From CAVVJA01 sp963779485 (GTDB lineage Bacteria; Actinomycetota; Actinomycetes; Mycobacteriales; Jatrophihabitantaceae): DNA of 64,000 bases. Where the stretch lies: positions 143,532-207,531 of the forward strand of contig CAVZYJ010000004.1 in assembly GCA_963779485.1 (NCBI GenBank), written 5' to 3'. The notes under the pieces are model-generated. The model was not told the origin of the DNA and did no database searches. It saw only the letters and a list, made by a program, of their open reading frames with translations. Below, in pieces: positions 1 to 10,138 of this stretch. The first letter of the stretch is position 1, and each line of letters opens with the position of its first letter. A program made the translations under genes and the position numbers.

Positions 1-555
1 GCGATGATGCAGGTGGCGCGCAAGGTCGTCGGGGTTGGCAGCGTCGGCACCCGCGCCTGGATCGTGCTCATGGAAGCCGGGGACGGGATCGAACCGCTGT
101 TCCTGCAGGCCAAGGAGGCCCAGCCGTCGGTCCTGGCCGAGTACTGCGGGCGCAGCCAGTACCGCAACGAAGGCGAGCGGGTCGTCGCCGGGCAGCATCT
201 GATGCAGGCCCAAAGCGACATCTTCCTCGGCTGGACCCGCGCCACCGGCGCGGACGGGGTCGACCGCGACTTCTATGTGCGCCAGCTGCGGGACTGGAAA
301 TTCTCCATGCCCATCGAACAAATGGTTCCGGCAGGAATGACCGTCTACGCCAGGGTATGCGGGTGGACCCTGGCCCGGGCCCACGCCCGCTCCGGTGACC
401 GCGTCGCCCTGGCCGCCTACCTCGGCGGCTCCCCCAAATTCGACCAGGCGATCGCCGAGTTCGCCGAAACCTACGCCGACCAGAACGAACGCGACTACGC
501 CGCACTCCAAACCGCCGTCAAAGACGGCAAAGCCCAAGCCACTACCGAGATCTAG
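1..555 (+). CDS. DUF2252 family protein, C-terminal part (5' truncated by window)
   Basis: The reading frame is open from the first base, so the N-terminus lies outside the window; about 184 residues remain of a family that usually has about 430-450. The fragment shows typical DUF2252 (COG4320) signatures: VGVGSVGTRAWIVLM, the FLQAKEAQPSVL stretch, then QHLMQAQSDIFLGW and DFYVRQLRDWK. The family is often likened to kinase-fold proteins, but no reaction is established, so no function is assigned. The next gene is about 390 bp away on the same strand and is unlikely to be co-transcribed. Family assignment is firm; function unknown. Confidence 0.85.
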   Translation, partial: AMMQVARKVVGVGSVGTRAWIVLMEAGDGIEPLFLQAKEAQPSVLAEYCGRSQYRNEGERVVAGQHLMQAQSDIFLGWTRATGADGVDRDFYVRQLRDWKFSMPIEQMVPAGMTVYARVCGWTLARAHARSGDRVALAAYLGGSPKFDQAIAEFAETYADQNERDYAALQTAVKDGKAQATTEI

Positions 556-709
556 GAACGGATACTCGCAGCCGCGCCGAGCCGGCGGGCTGCGCCTGGC
601 CAACCAGTGAGACCACGAGAACAGGCGTCAGTCGGCCTCTGTATCGATTTGATCGGGCTGGTCTCAGTGGTTACCGCGGCATGTCGAGCGACGTGTAGGA
701 GGCCTTGCT

Positions 710-870
710 ATGCCAGGTGACCCAGACCCACCGCTCAAACAGCTTGTGGTACGTGGCTGCTGCACACCGTGCTCACCGAGCGGCTCGGGATCGGCCTACC
801 GCTGGTAGCGGTTGCGCTGTACTTCGGCATCGCTGTGTACCTGGTTGTGCCCTTCCCTTCCGCGAGGTAG
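710..870 (+). pseudogene. Possible disrupted small membrane-protein ORF
   Basis: An ATG at 710 opens a frame with peptide MPGDPDPPLKQLVV. A different frame, open from 721 to the TAG at 868-870, encodes a hydrophobic stretch (LPLVAVALYFGIAVYLVVPF) with no start codon of its own. Joining the two by a shift near 750 would give a protein of about 53 residues with one membrane helix. This may be a frameshifted or decayed small gene in the 390-bp gap between the DUF2252 gene and the lipid kinase gene. It could also be chance; nothing else recognisable is in the gap. Confidence 0.25.
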
Positions 871-944
871 ACGGTTGCTGGTCAGGCGTTCATAGGCCAT
901 CGCCGATCAACGCTGACCCCGACGTGAGGGAAGGTTCGACAGAG

Positions 945-2360
945 ATGGCTAACGCACCCGGGAGAAGCGCGAGTCCGAACGAGCGAGGCGCGCATACCGC
1001 GGCTGACGCCCGCGGGCGCCAGCCCGTGACCGCAGTGCAGCGCTGGCTGGCCCGGCTAGCGCTTCTGGCTGCGCTAGCGGCGATAGCGGTCCTCATCGTC
1101 GGCGGCACCAAGAGCGTCGGTGTCCTGATCTCCGGCGTGGTGGGCCTCTCCGTGACTTTCGCCGGGGCGTGGTGGTTCCTGAGTAACCGGGGTCTCATGC
1201 GATGGCTGGGCGCGGCGGTGGCCATCGCCGCACCGGTGTTCGTCATCGTGCTCTACCTCTCGCGGCAGTTGCTGTGGGCGGTCGTGCTCGTCGTTGTGCT
1301 GCTCGCGGTTTCGGTTGCCGCCGGGCGAGCCGCGATCATGCGTGCCCGCCCTCCCGCGGCCATGCCAGAGCGATCAACGCCCCCACCGCGTCGTCCTTTC
1401 GTGATCATGAATCCCCGCTCCGGCGGCGGGAAGGTCGGCAATTTCGGTCTGGACACCAAGGCGGCCGAGCTTGGCGCTCAGGTGTCGTTGATCCAAGGCC
1501 CGGGCATCGTCGACGTCGCCGGGCTGGCTCGCCGTGCGGTGGCCGACGGGGCCGACCTACTCGGTGTCGCCGGGGGTGACGGAACGCAGGCACTCGTTGC
1601 CGGCATCGCGGCGGAGCACGATCTGCCATTTCTTGTCATCTCTGCAGGCACCCGTAACCACTTCGCGATGGACCTCGGCTTGGACCGCGAACGGCCCGAC
1701 GCAGGACTCGACGCATTGACCGACGGCGTCGAGCTGCGCTTGGACCTCGGCCTGGTCGGCGGGCGAACCTTCGTGAACACCGCATCATTCGGCGCCTACG
1801 CCGAGATTGTGCAGAGCCCGGCCTATCGCGACGACAAGCGTGGCACGATCCTGCAGATGCTGCCCGAGCTCCTCACCGGACAACGCGGGCCGCGACTCGT
1901 CGTGCGAATCGACAACGGCGTGACGATCGAGGCACCGCAGGCGCTGCTGATCAGTAACAACCCCTACGAATCGGGGGATCTGGCCGGACTGGACCGCCGA
2001 GCCCGCTTGGACACCGGAGCGCTCGGCGTCATCGCGGTCACGGTCGACAACACGGCGCAGGCCATGGAGCTAGTGCGCGGCCGCCGGGCACGCGGCGTCC
2101 GACGGTTCGTAGCGTACGAGGTCGTCATCGACGCCGACATCGACGAGATCCCGGTCGGCGTCGACGGCGAGGCGGTGAAGATGCCGACGCCGGTGCGCTG
2201 CACGATCCAGCCACTCGCCCTTCGGGTGCGCGTTCCGCGAGAGCGACCGGGCGTGCCCAGGCCCACCCCCCAGATCGACCGCACCCTGCTGCTGCGCCAG
2301 GCACTGAGCCTGCCCCACGCGGGCGAACAGTCGAATGGTCAGCGTCCGCGACCGAAGTGA
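945..2360 (+). CDS. Diacylglycerol/lipid kinase family protein with N-terminal membrane segments
   Basis: Predicted 471-residue protein. Residues about 30-130 hold three to four hydrophobic helices. A DAGK-catalytic domain follows, beginning FVIMNPRSGGGKVG, with the nucleotide-binding GVAGGDGTQALVA motif and the ISAGTRNHFAMDLGL motif typical of YegS/DgkB-like kinases. These enzymes phosphorylate diacylglycerol, sphingoid bases or related lipids at the membrane; the actual substrate cannot be read from sequence. The frame is open back to 705, but the upstream part looks non-coding, so the ATG at 945 is preferred, with a purine-rich GAGGGAAGG about 10 bases upstream. A tRNA gene follows on the other strand. 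Confidence 0.82.
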   Translation: MANAPGRSASPNERGAHTAADARGRQPVTAVQRWLARLALLAALAAIAVLIVGGTKSVGVLISGVVGLSVTFAGAWWFLSNRGLMRWLGAAVAIAAPVFVIVLYLSRQLLWAVVLVVVLLAVSVAAGRAAIMRARPPAAMPERSTPPPRRPFVIMNPRSGGGKVGNFGLDTKAAELGAQVSLIQGPGIVDVAGLARRAVADGADLLGVAGGDGTQALVAGIAAEHDLPFLVISAGTRNHFAMDLGLDRERPDAGLDALTDGVELRLDLGLVGGRTFVNTASFGAYAEIVQSPAYRDDKRGTILQMLPELLTGQRGPRLVVRIDNGVTIEAPQALLISNNPYESGDLAGLDRRARLDTGALGVIAVTVDNTAQAMELVRGRRARGVRRFVAYEVVIDADIDEIPVGVDGEAVKMPTPVRCTIQPLALRVRVPRERPGVPRPTPQIDRTLLLRQALSLPHAGEQSNGQRPRPK

Positions 2361-2481
2361 TCGAGTGCGTGAGTGGTCAGCTGTGCGGCGGGTGCCGGCC
2401 TGAACGGGGGTCAAATTAGGGTCGAAGGAATCTCGATCTTCGATTTGCCTACTCCGCGATCCCCAGAACACAAGCCCTACA

Positions 2482-2558
<77 letters not shown>

Positions 2559-2617
2559 GCTCTGGATGGTGCCCAGAGCAACCGCGCCAGCATAGCAACG
2601 GCGGCGGGGCGACGGGA

Positions 2618-3502
2618 TCAGCGAGCGACGAGGGTGAGCAGCGATGCCTCAGGGCGGCAGGCGAACCGGACGGGGGTGTACGGACCGGTGCCGAGACCGG
2701 CGCTCACGTGGAACCACATCTGGTCGTCCCACCGATGCAGCCAGCGGGCCCGATGCACGTCGATGCCACAGTTGGTGACGATCGCGGGACCGAACGGGAC
2801 CCGGACCTGCCCACCGTGGGTATGTCCGGCGAGCACCAGGTCGTAGCCGTCGCGCGCGAACGAGCGCAGTAGCGCCGGTTCTGGGGAGTGGGTCACGCCC
2901 ATCCGAACGGCGGCGGCCGGCTCGGCCGGTCCGGCGATCAGCGCATAGCGAGCCCGTTTGAGGTGCGAGTCATCCGTGCCTGCGAGCGCGACCTCGACGT
3001 CAGCTGCCTTGACCACCGCGCGGACATGGGTGAGGTCGAGCCAGCCCGACGCCTCCATGGCGGCGGCAAGCTCGGGCCACGGCAAGCGCGGACCACGAAC
3101 GCGTTCGTCCCGCCGGACGAAGTACCGCACCGGGTTCTTCAGCTGCGGGACGTAGTAGTCGTTGTTGCCGGGAACGAACACTCCCGGAAACTCGAACAGC
3201 GGTTCCAACGATCGCATGATGGCCGGGATCGCCCGCGCGTGCGAGATCGTATCGCCGGTGTTGACGACGAGATCGGGGCGCAACCGGGCCAGGTCGCGAA
3301 TGAATTCCTGCTTGCGGCGCTGGTTGGGCGTGATGTGCAGATCGGAGACATGCAGGATGCGCAGCGGGGCCGAACCCGGCGCGAGCACGGGCACGTCGAA
3401 CTGGCGCACCGTGAAGGCGTTGCGCTCGACGAGCGTGCCGTACGCCAGCGTTGCGGCGCCTAGGCCGACAACGCCAGCGGCGGCGCGGAGCGTACGGGAC
3501 AT
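2618..3502 (-). CDS. Metallophosphoesterase (YkuE-like calcineurin family)
   Basis: A 294-residue protein with an N-terminal hydrophobic segment (residues 5-22), likely a membrane anchor or signal. The calcineurin-like metal site follows: HVSDLHITPNQ (DxH), VNTGDT (GDxxD-like region), VPGNNDYY (GNxD/E) and the C-terminal AGHTHGGQVRVP (GHxH). Two divalent metals are expected. Related proteins cleave phosphoesters, in some cases UDP-diacylglucosamine or other envelope lipids. The homologous Rv3683 sits next to ponA2 in mycobacteria, as here. Start ATG at 3502; the next gene is divergent, with only 53 bp between starts, so promoters must be compact. Confidence 0.88.
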   Translation of the reverse strand: MSRTLRAAAGVVGLGAATLAYGTLVERNAFTVRQFDVPVLAPGSAPLRILHVSDLHITPNQRRKQEFIRDLARLRPDLVVNTGDTISHARAIPAIMRSLEPLFEFPGVFVPGNNDYYVPQLKNPVRYFVRRDERVRGPRLPWPELAAAMEASGWLDLTHVRAVVKAADVEVALAGTDDSHLKRARYALIAGPAEPAAAVRMGVTHSPEPALLRSFARDGYDLVLAGHTHGGQVRVPFGPAIVTNCGIDVHRARWLHRWDDQMWFHVSAGLGTGPYTPVRFACRPEASLLTLVAR

Positions 3503-3555
3503 GGCCCCGAGCCTACGGGCCCGGCGCGCTGCCCGGCCGCCGCTACCGTGACGCC

Positions 3556-4044
3556 ATGCCTGAGCTGAAGGCCCGCCTGCAGTCCGACCTCAACCAAGCC
3601 ATGAAGTCACGGGACGAGCTACGCACCGCGACGATTCGCATGACGTTGGCGGCGATCACCCGAGAGGAAGTCGCCGGCGCACAAGCTCGCGAGCTGTCCG
3701 ACGACGAGGTGCAGCGGGTCATCACCAGGGAGGCGAAGAAACGCCGGGAGGCAGCCGACGCATTCGAGCAGGGCGGCCGCACCGAGCTCGCCGAGCGCGA
3801 GCGAGCCGAGGGCACCGTGTTGGAGGACTACCTGCCGAGGCAGCTGGACGAGGGCGAACTGGACACGCTGGTTCGAGCCGCCGTTGCCGAGGCCGGCGCA
3901 ACCGAGCCTCGGCAGCTCGGTGCGGTCATGAAGCTGCTGCAACCACGAATCGCTGGTCGAGCCGACGGGCGGCGGGTCAGCGACACGGTCCGCCGCCAGC
4001 TGTCGAGCTCCGGAGGCGATGCGGCCCGCGCCCGTGATCCGTGA
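3556..4044 (+). CDS. GatB/YqeY domain-containing protein
   Basis: A 162-residue protein of normal YqeY length. Residues 1-80 are a helical, charged N-terminal region (MPELKARLQSDLNQAMKSRD, then TIRMTLAAI), and the rest is the YqeY/GatB tail-like domain with EDYLPRQLDEGEL and MKLLQPRIAGRADGRRVSD. The fold is shared with the tRNA-binding tail of GatB, so tRNA or amidotransferase interaction is often suggested; the true role is unknown. The ATG at 3556 is chosen because the upstream in-frame extension overlaps the divergent phosphoesterase promoter. The gene ends 12 bp before a hairpin repeat and converges on the PBP gene. Confidence 0.9.
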   Translation: MPELKARLQSDLNQAMKSRDELRTATIRMTLAAITREEVAGAQARELSDDEVQRVITREAKKRREAADAFEQGGRTELAERERAEGTVLEDYLPRQLDEGELDTLVRAAVAEAGATEPRQLGAVMKLLQPRIAGRADGRRVSDTVRRQLSSSGGDAARARDP

Positions 4045-4055
4045 CACAACCTCGG

Positions 4056-4106
4056 TCGTGATCTTGGACTTGTCGTCGCTATGGAGCAGTAAGTCCGAGA
4101 TCACGA
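4056..4106. repeat. Hairpin repeat copy A (GTGATCTTGGACTT family)
   Basis: Inverted repeat with 16-bp arms TCGTGATCTTGGACTT and AAGTCCGAGATCACGA (one G:T-type mismatch) around a 19-base loop. It lies in the convergent gap between the YqeY and PBP genes, so it could act as a bidirectional terminator, although no T-run follows. Other copies are at 15996, 17564 (degenerate), 35676 and 41295. Confidence 0.85.
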
Positions 4107-4137
4107 GGCAGCGGATGTCGGCTCTGGAGCCAGAGCC

Positions 4138-6577
4138 TTATCCGCGGGGTGGCCGAGTCCTCCTCGGAGGGGTCGGCCGGCCTGGAATGCTCGGCGGGGC
4201 GATGGTCGGTCCGGGCGCGGGCTGGCTGCTATTCCCCCGGCGGGGCGTGGGCTTCGGTGGAGGTGGAGGAGGCGGCGCGTAGGGCTGCTGACCGTTGCTC
4301 ATGCAGACCGTGATCGTCGTGCCCGGGACGGCAACCTTCGGCGAGAAGTACGCCACCGTGTCGTAGGGAGCCGAGGAACCGCAGCGCACGCCCTGATAGA
4401 TCTGCCCGAGGTTGGCGACCTTGAAGCCCTGCGCGGTCAGCGCGGCAGTGGCCTGGTCGAGCGGCAGGTTCGTCACCGGAGTCACCCGGATGGAGCCGGG
4501 CACGTCATTCACGCCGGGCCACGCCCACCGCTGGCTGAGCAGCGTCGACTGGACAGCGTCCAACCAGAGCGCTGCCGCATTGACGCCCTCGGCCTGGCCG
4601 TCAGCCGCGCCCGGTACCCCCTTCAGCGATCCGCTCGGGCTCTGCGGGTTGTAGACCGCCATGGCGCCGGCCAGGTTCGGGGTCACGCCCGCGTACCAGA
4701 TCGCGGCGTTGTCCGTGGCCGTCGTCGCGGCGTTCTGGGTACCGGTCTTACCGGCCACGGGGCTGCCGCCGGCGGCGGCGTAGGCCTGATAGGCCGGCGC
4801 CGCCGTGCCCGGAGCCGAGGAGTCACCGATCAGCACGTTCGCGGCCGCACGAGCCACCTGGGGCGCCATCTGGGCCGAGCAGGGCTTGCGCGGGACGGGC
4901 AACGGCCGACCGGTCACGTCCTTGATCGACAGCACCGGGGCGGGCGGGCAGAACACGCCGTCGTTCCCGATCGTTGCGTACGCTCCGGCCAGCTGCAGCG
5001 GGCTGGTCGCATACGTCCCGATGGTGAAGCCGAACTGGCGTTGGGTGATGATGCGACGGGCCAGTGTCTGGCTGGGGTCGTTGCCCACTTGCTGGTTCAG
5101 GGTTGTCATCCCGAGGCTCTGCGCCGTGCCCACGATGGGCGAGAGGTCACAGCCCTGGAACAGCTTCTCCTCGAGAGCGATGAAGAACGTGTTGCTCGAC
5201 CGGACGGTGGCGTCGCGGAGGTTGTCGACGGTCGGGATGCTGGAGTTGTCGTTCTGGATCGGTGCGGCGGCGCCGCATCCGGTAGCTAGGTAGGGGTTGG
5301 CGGTCTGCAGGATGAACGAGTCGGGATCGACACCGGCCTTCAGCGCCGCGACCAGGCTGAACAGCTTGTAGGTCGACGCCGCGTTGGCGCTCGCGTCGGT
5401 GAACAGGTTAGCGGCGGAGTGCTTGCCGTCGGGCGTGGGCCCGTAGAGCTTGTTGGTGACCATCGCGAGCACGTCACCGGTCTTCGGGTCGACCTCGGGC
5501 GAGATCGCGGTCGCGGGCGAGCTCGCCGGCATCGCCGCCGACAGCCCGGCCTGGGCATTGTTCTGCAGGCCCGGGTCCAGGGTGGTCACGATCCGCAGGC
5601 CGCCGGTGTTCAGCTCGGTGTCCGAGAGTCCACCCGTCGAGGTCAGCCAGTTCGTCACGTACTGGCAGAAGAAGCCCACATTCTTGATCGCCGGGTTGGC
5701 GTTGAAGCAGCCCCGTCGCACCGGCGGCGCTGTCTCCGTGGCGAGCTTCACCGGCGTGGCCTTGTACACGGCGGCCTGGGCGGCGGAGATGTCGCCGACC
5801 TCGACCATGTTCTGGATGACCTCGTTTCGGCGCTGGCGAGCCGCGGTCGGGTTCTGGAACGCGTCGTACTGCGCGGGTGCGCGGACCGCACCCACGAGCA
5901 GCGCCGCCTCGGGCAACGTCAGCTGGCTGACCGGCTTGTTGAAGAACGTCTGGGCCGCCGTCTGGATGCTGTAGGAGTTCTCGCCGAAGAACGCGATGTT
6001 CAGGTAGTTCTGCAGGATCTGGGCCTTGGACTCCCGACGCTCGATGTCCATGGCGCACTTGGCGTCTTCGATCTTGCGGTTGAGGTTCTGGTCGATCGCC
6101 GCTTGCTTCTCGGCGTCCGTCTTCGCCTGGTAGTAGCGAACCTGCTTGACGTACTGCATCGTCAGGGTCGAACCGCCCTGAGTGTTGCCGCTCCCGGTCG
6201 ATGAACGCGGAACGCAGCAGCCCCCGCATGTCGACGCCGTGGTGGGAGTAGAACCGGCGATCCTCGGTCGCGATCAGCGCCTGCTGCAGGTAGGTCGGCA
6301 CGTCACTGAGCGGGACGGGCTGCCGGTCCTCTTGGAAGAGCTCGGCGATCACCGTCTTGCCGTCGCGCGCGTAGAGGATCGTCTTCTGCGGCGGTGGCGT
6401 CTCGACGAGGTTGCAGGGCTGGTCGAGGAACTTGCTGGCTTCGTGGTTGGCCGCGAGGCCCAGGCCGCCGACGTACGGAAGCAGGACACCGGCGGCCAGC
6501 ACGCCCAGCAGGGCGACGATGCCGGTCAGCTTCGCAATCGTGAGGGCGGGATCGGGACGAGCGGGGGAGCTGGCCAC
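4138..6577 (-). CDS. Bifunctional penicillin-binding protein with PASTA domain (PonA2-like), frameshifted
   Basis: Class A PBP that polymerises and cross-links peptidoglycan outside the membrane. From the GTG at 6577: membrane helix (residues about 14-40), then the GT51 domain with ALIATEDRRFYSHHG. The frame then breaks: coding resumes as NTQGGSTLTMQYVKQ in another frame near 6185-6195 (one extra base in the coding strand GAGCGGCAACAC). The transpeptidase domain shows STYK (catalytic Ser), SSN and KTGT. One PASTA domain and a Pro-rich tail follow. Everything beyond the break is well conserved, so a sequence error or very recent mutation is likely. In mycobacteria ponA2 adjoins whiB4 and the ArsA-like pair; here the ATPases follow within 47 bp. 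Confidence 0.88.
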
Positions 6578-6624
6578 GGGAAGTCAGAATACGGGAGGGA
6601 CGTCAGTGGCCCGGTTTGGGTGTT

Positions 6625-7831
6625 TCATGACGCGAGCAGCCGGCCGATTTCCCGCAGCCCGTCCAGGTCGTGCACGTCCGTCGGGAGGGCGGGCACCGAC
6701 ACGACCGCGACGTCGGGGTGAGCCGCCACGAACCGCTTGGTCATGCGGATGTCGTGCTCAGCGGCCGTTGCCTGCTCGACGTGCACCCGTAGCGCCGTCT
6801 CGGCCAGCGCGGCAGCGGCCGCCCGGGCCGCGTCGCCCGCCGTTCCGCCGCGCTGTCGCCTTCGCTTCTCGGCGAGCGCATCGGCCGCCGCTTCGGCCCG
6901 ACGCGCGGTGAGCGGCGCGCCACCGGCGACCTGGTCGACGGTGTGATGAACCCGGTTCACGATCAGCCCGGCGAACGGCATCTGGTCGTCCCGAAGCCGC
7001 GCGACGAAGTACGAGGCTTCCCGCAGGGCATCCGGCTCGGGCGCGGCCACGACGACGAATGCCGTGCCGGGCGCCTTCAACAGTTCGTAGGTGTGTTCGG
7101 CGCGTTGCCGGAAGCCGCCGAACATCGTCTCGAGTGCGGAGACGAACGCCGACACGTCGGAGAGCAGCTCGCCACCGAGGATCTTGGAGAGCACCTTGGA
7201 GAAGACCGAGAAGCCGGCCGTCACGACCTTGAGGTAGGCCCGCCCGCCCGCCCGAGCGGGCGCGGTGAGCAATCGGATCATGCGCCCGTCGAGGAACCGA
7301 CCTAGCCGCTCCGGGGCGTCCAGGAAGTCCAGCGCGGAGCGGGACGGCGGCGTGTCGACGACGACGAGATCCCATTCCTCGGAGGTCGCCAGTTGGGACA
7401 GCTTCTCCATCGCCATGTACTCCTGCGTGCCCGCGAACGACGACGACAGCGCCTGGTAGAACGGGTTCGCGAAGATCTGCTTCGGCCCGGTCCGGAGTGG
7501 AGTGCGCCGACACGACCTCGTCGAACGTCCGCTTCATGTCGAGCATCATCGCGAGCAGCGCGCCGCCCGAGCTCTCGTCGACGTCCTTCACCGGTCGCGG
7601 GGTGTTGTCTAGCTCGGTCAGGCCCATCGACTGGGCGAGCCGGCGGGCCGGGTCGATCGTCAGGACCACCGTCCGGCGGCCCTCCTCGGCGGCCCGCAGC
7701 GCCAGCGCGGCCGCGGTTGTCGTCTTGCCGACGCCGCCGCTGCCACAGGTCACGATGATTCGGGTGGCCCGGTCAAGGATGAGCGCGTCGACGTCGAGAG
7801 CGCGTCCCGGCCGGGGCGGCCGGGATGTCAC
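6625..7831 (-). CDS. ArsA/Get3-like ATPase, second gene of pair (Rv3680-type), frameshifted
   Basis: Anion-transporting-ATPase-like P-loop protein. The N-terminal frame (ATG at 7831) carries the Walker A GSGGVGKTTTAAALAL and TIDPARRLAQSMGL. Near 7480-7495 the frame shifts by one extra base (coding strand GGGCCGAAGCAG), and coding resumes as KQIFANPFYQALSSSFAGTQ, then EWDLVVVDTPPSRSALDFLD (Walker B/switch region). The usual ArsA arsenic-binding Cys motif is not evident, so arsenite export is not implied. It overlaps its paralogue by 4 bp (ATGA), and the two probably form a heteromer as in the Rv3679/Rv3680 pair. The frameshift is probably a sequence error, as in four neighbours. Confidence 0.85.
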
Positions 7832-8836
7832 TGGGCGTCTCCGGCGCGGAAGTAGCTCGCCAGCTCGGTGAGCTCACCCAGTTCGACCGGGGGCGTCACA
7901 TCGGGCAACGTGATCCGCGGTGCCGGGATCGACTCCAGCCGTTCGGCAATATCGGCCTGCTCGCGTTGCCGGTCGGCGTATTCGCTCATCTGACGCGCGA
8001 GCGGATCGGCCCAGGCAACGGCCACGCTCGCCATCTTGAGGCCGGCGCGGAGGGACGCGAGGTCGACGTCGCCGCCCCGGGCGACCTGTCCGCGCTCGAC
8101 CAGCGCCGGACGCATCCGATTCACTACCACCGCACCCACCGGGTACTCGGCGGCGGCGAGATCATGCGCCGCGTCGATCGTCTCCTGGACGGGCATCTCC
8201 TCGAGAAGCGTGACTAGGTGCACGGCCGTCCGGACGCTGTGCAGCAGCTGGATCACGCCGGTGCTCTGCCGATGGATCGGCCCGAACTTGGTGAGGTTGA
8301 CGACCTCCTTCGTCGCGTCCAGGAACTGTCGGATCCGCCCGGTCGGCGGCGCGTCGAGCACGACCGCGTCGTACGCCGGCCGCTCGTCCCGGCTGCGGAC
8401 CACGGCTTCCTTGACCTTGCCGGTGAGCAGGACGTCCCGAAGACCGGGAGCCAAGGTCGTGACGAAGTCGATCGCCCCCATTCGCCGCAGCACGCGCGCC
8501 GAGCGTTTCAGGCTGTAGAACAGGTCCAGGTACTCGAGCAGCGCCTGCTCCGGCGTCTACCGACAGCCCGAGCACCTCGCCGCCACCCTCGGTCGTCGCC
8601 AGGCGGCGCTCGTCGTAGGAGAGCGCCGGCACGTCGAACAGCTGGGCCAGCCCCTGACGACCCTCCACCTCGACCACGAGTGTGCGTCGCCCGCCGACGG
8701 ACAGGGCCATGGCGAGTGCCGCCGCCACCGTGGTCTTGCCGGTGCCGCCCTTGCCCGTGACCACGTGCAGGCGGGCCGCGGCGGGAATGCCAGCGACCAT
8801 GCGTGGCGGCGCGTCCGCGCGCGCAACGGTCGCCAT
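7828..8836 (-). CDS. ArsA/Get3-like ATPase, first gene of pair (Rv3679-type), frameshifted
   Basis: From the ATG at 8836: Walker A VTGKGGTGKTTVAAALAMAL, VVEVEGRQGLAQLFD and EVLGLSVDA. A single-base excess near 8550-8560 (coding strand GACGCCGGAGCAG) moves the frame, after which EQALLEYLDLFYSLKRS and YDAVVLDAPPTGRIRQFLD continue the ATPase to the stop at 7828. The intact reading would be about 335 residues. ATPases of this kind act as cytosolic targeting or stress-response dimers; substrate unknown. Downstream overlap with the second ATPase suggests translational coupling. The divergent RidA gene starts 66 bp away, as in M. tuberculosis. Confidence 0.85.
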
Positions 8837-8902
8837 CCGTCCAGCGTAGGAGGTGATCAGCCGCCGCTGCGCCAGCCCAGCGGTGACGCTTAGGGTGCTG
8901 TC

Positions 8903-9373
8903 ATGGTTCTACCCGCGCAATCGCCCCTGGACCGGCTGACCGCCCTCGGCATCGAGCTGCCCCCCGTCGCGCCGCCGGCCGCCTCCTACCAACCGGCGGT
9001 GCGCAGCGGGTCCTTCGTCTACACCTCTGGGCAGCTACCGCTGGTGGACGGAAAGCTCACCGTGCGGGGCAAGGTCGGTGCCGACGTCACGTCGGAGGTG
9101 GCGGCCCGGCTGGCCCGGATCTGTGCGCTCAACGCGCTGGCCGCCGTGCATGCCCTCGTCGGCTTGCCCGCCGTCGCCCGAGTCGTGAAGGTCGTGGGCT
9201 TCGTCGCGTCGACCACGGACTTCACCGGCCAGCCGGCCGTCGTCAACGGAGCGAGCGAGTTGCTGCAGGAGGTCTTCGGTGACCTCGGCACCCACGCCCG
9301 TTCGGCGGTCGGCGTCGCCGTGCTGCCCATGGACGCTCCGGTCGAGGTCGAGCTCGTCGTGGAGATTCGGTGA
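8903..9373 (+). CDS. RidA family protein (Rv3678c-like)
   Basis: A 156-residue RidA/YjgF-type protein: SYQPAVRSGSFVYTSGQLP, the NALAAVHALVG stretch and a C-terminal VEVELVVEIR. The subfamily is longer than enamine deaminase RidA (about 128 residues) and belongs to the group next to crp and the MBL hydrolase in actinobacteria. RidA proteins hydrolyse reactive enamines/imines released by PLP enzymes, but this subgroup often lacks the catalytic Arg, and I see no clear one at the usual position, so activity is uncertain. Stop and next start overlap (GTGA), suggesting a RidA-NUDIX-MBL operon. Confidence 0.88.
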   Translation: MVLPAQSPLDRLTALGIELPPVAPPAASYQPAVRSGSFVYTSGQLPLVDGKLTVRGKVGADVTSEVAARLARICALNALAAVHALVGLPAVARVVKVVGFVASTTDFTGQPAVVNGASELLQEVFGDLGTHARSAVGVAVLPMDAPVEVELVVEIR

Positions 9374-10138
9374 CCGAGCCGGTTCCGATTCGGGACGCGG
9401 CAACGGTCGTGCTGCTGCGCGACGGTGCCGACGGGGCGGAGGTGTGGTTGCTCACCCGGGTGGACCAGATGGTCTTCGCCGCGGGCACCACGGTGTTCCC
9501 CGGGGGCCGGGTCGATCCCGATGACGCCGACCTGCCGTGGACCGGACGGCCGCCGGACGAACTGGCGGCGCGCCTGGGCTGCGACGCGGTGACGGCCCGG
9601 ACGCTGGTCGGAGCGGCCGTCCGCGAGACGTTCGAGGAGACCGGCGTCCTGCTGACCGACCCGCCGTCGAGCCTGGCCGATCAGCCGAGTGCTGCGGCCG
9701 ACGTCGAGGCCGGCCGCATCCGGTTCGGTGACCTGCTCCGCGACCGGGGACTCGCGGTCGACGGCCGACCTCGTGCACCCGTGGGCGCGGTGGGTCACCC
9801 CGGTCGGCGAGGTTCGGCGCTACGACACCCGGTTCTTCGTGGCGGCGCTCCCCTACGGTGCGGAGCCGGCCGATCTCACGAGCGAGTCATCGACCGCGGG
9901 GTGGGTCGCGGTGCGGGACGCCCTGATCGAGGGCGATCGGGGCGAGCGGATCCTTATGCCGCCGACCGCGGCCGTGTTGCGGTCCGTCGCCGCGCACTCG
10001 ACGGTCCGCGCGGCGCTCGCGGCGGCGGACTCGCGCGACCTCACCCCGGTCCGACCGATGCTCCGTCGGGACCAGGACGGCGCCTTCATCGTCCTTCCGG
10101 ACGGCAGCTCCCTGCGCTTGCCACGGCGGGCGCCGTGA
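9370..10138 (+). CDS. NUDIX hydrolase, frameshifted
   Basis: From the GTG at 9370 (overlapping the RidA stop): ATVVLLRDGADGAEVWLLTR, the glycine-rich FPGGRVDPDD and a NUDIX box core VRETFEETGVLL. After about 130 residues the frame shifts by one extra base (near 9761, coding GTCGACGGCCGAC), and the true C-terminal part continues as ADLVHPWARWVTPVGE through GSSLRLPRRAP. The combined protein of about 255 residues matches actinobacterial NUDIX proteins of the RidA-NUDIX-MBL cluster. These enzymes hydrolyse nucleoside diphosphates linked to other groups; substrate unknown. It overlaps the next start by 4 bp. Confidence 0.83.

Noticed and set aside
68..505. Long minus-strand open frame opposite the DUF2252 gene
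   Set aside because: Arg-rich shadow frame caused by high G+C in codon position 3; no motif and no ribosome site.
5419..6204. 261-codon plus-strand frame opposite the PBP gene
   Set aside because: Antisense shadow; the opposite strand encodes well-conserved PBP motifs over the same bases.
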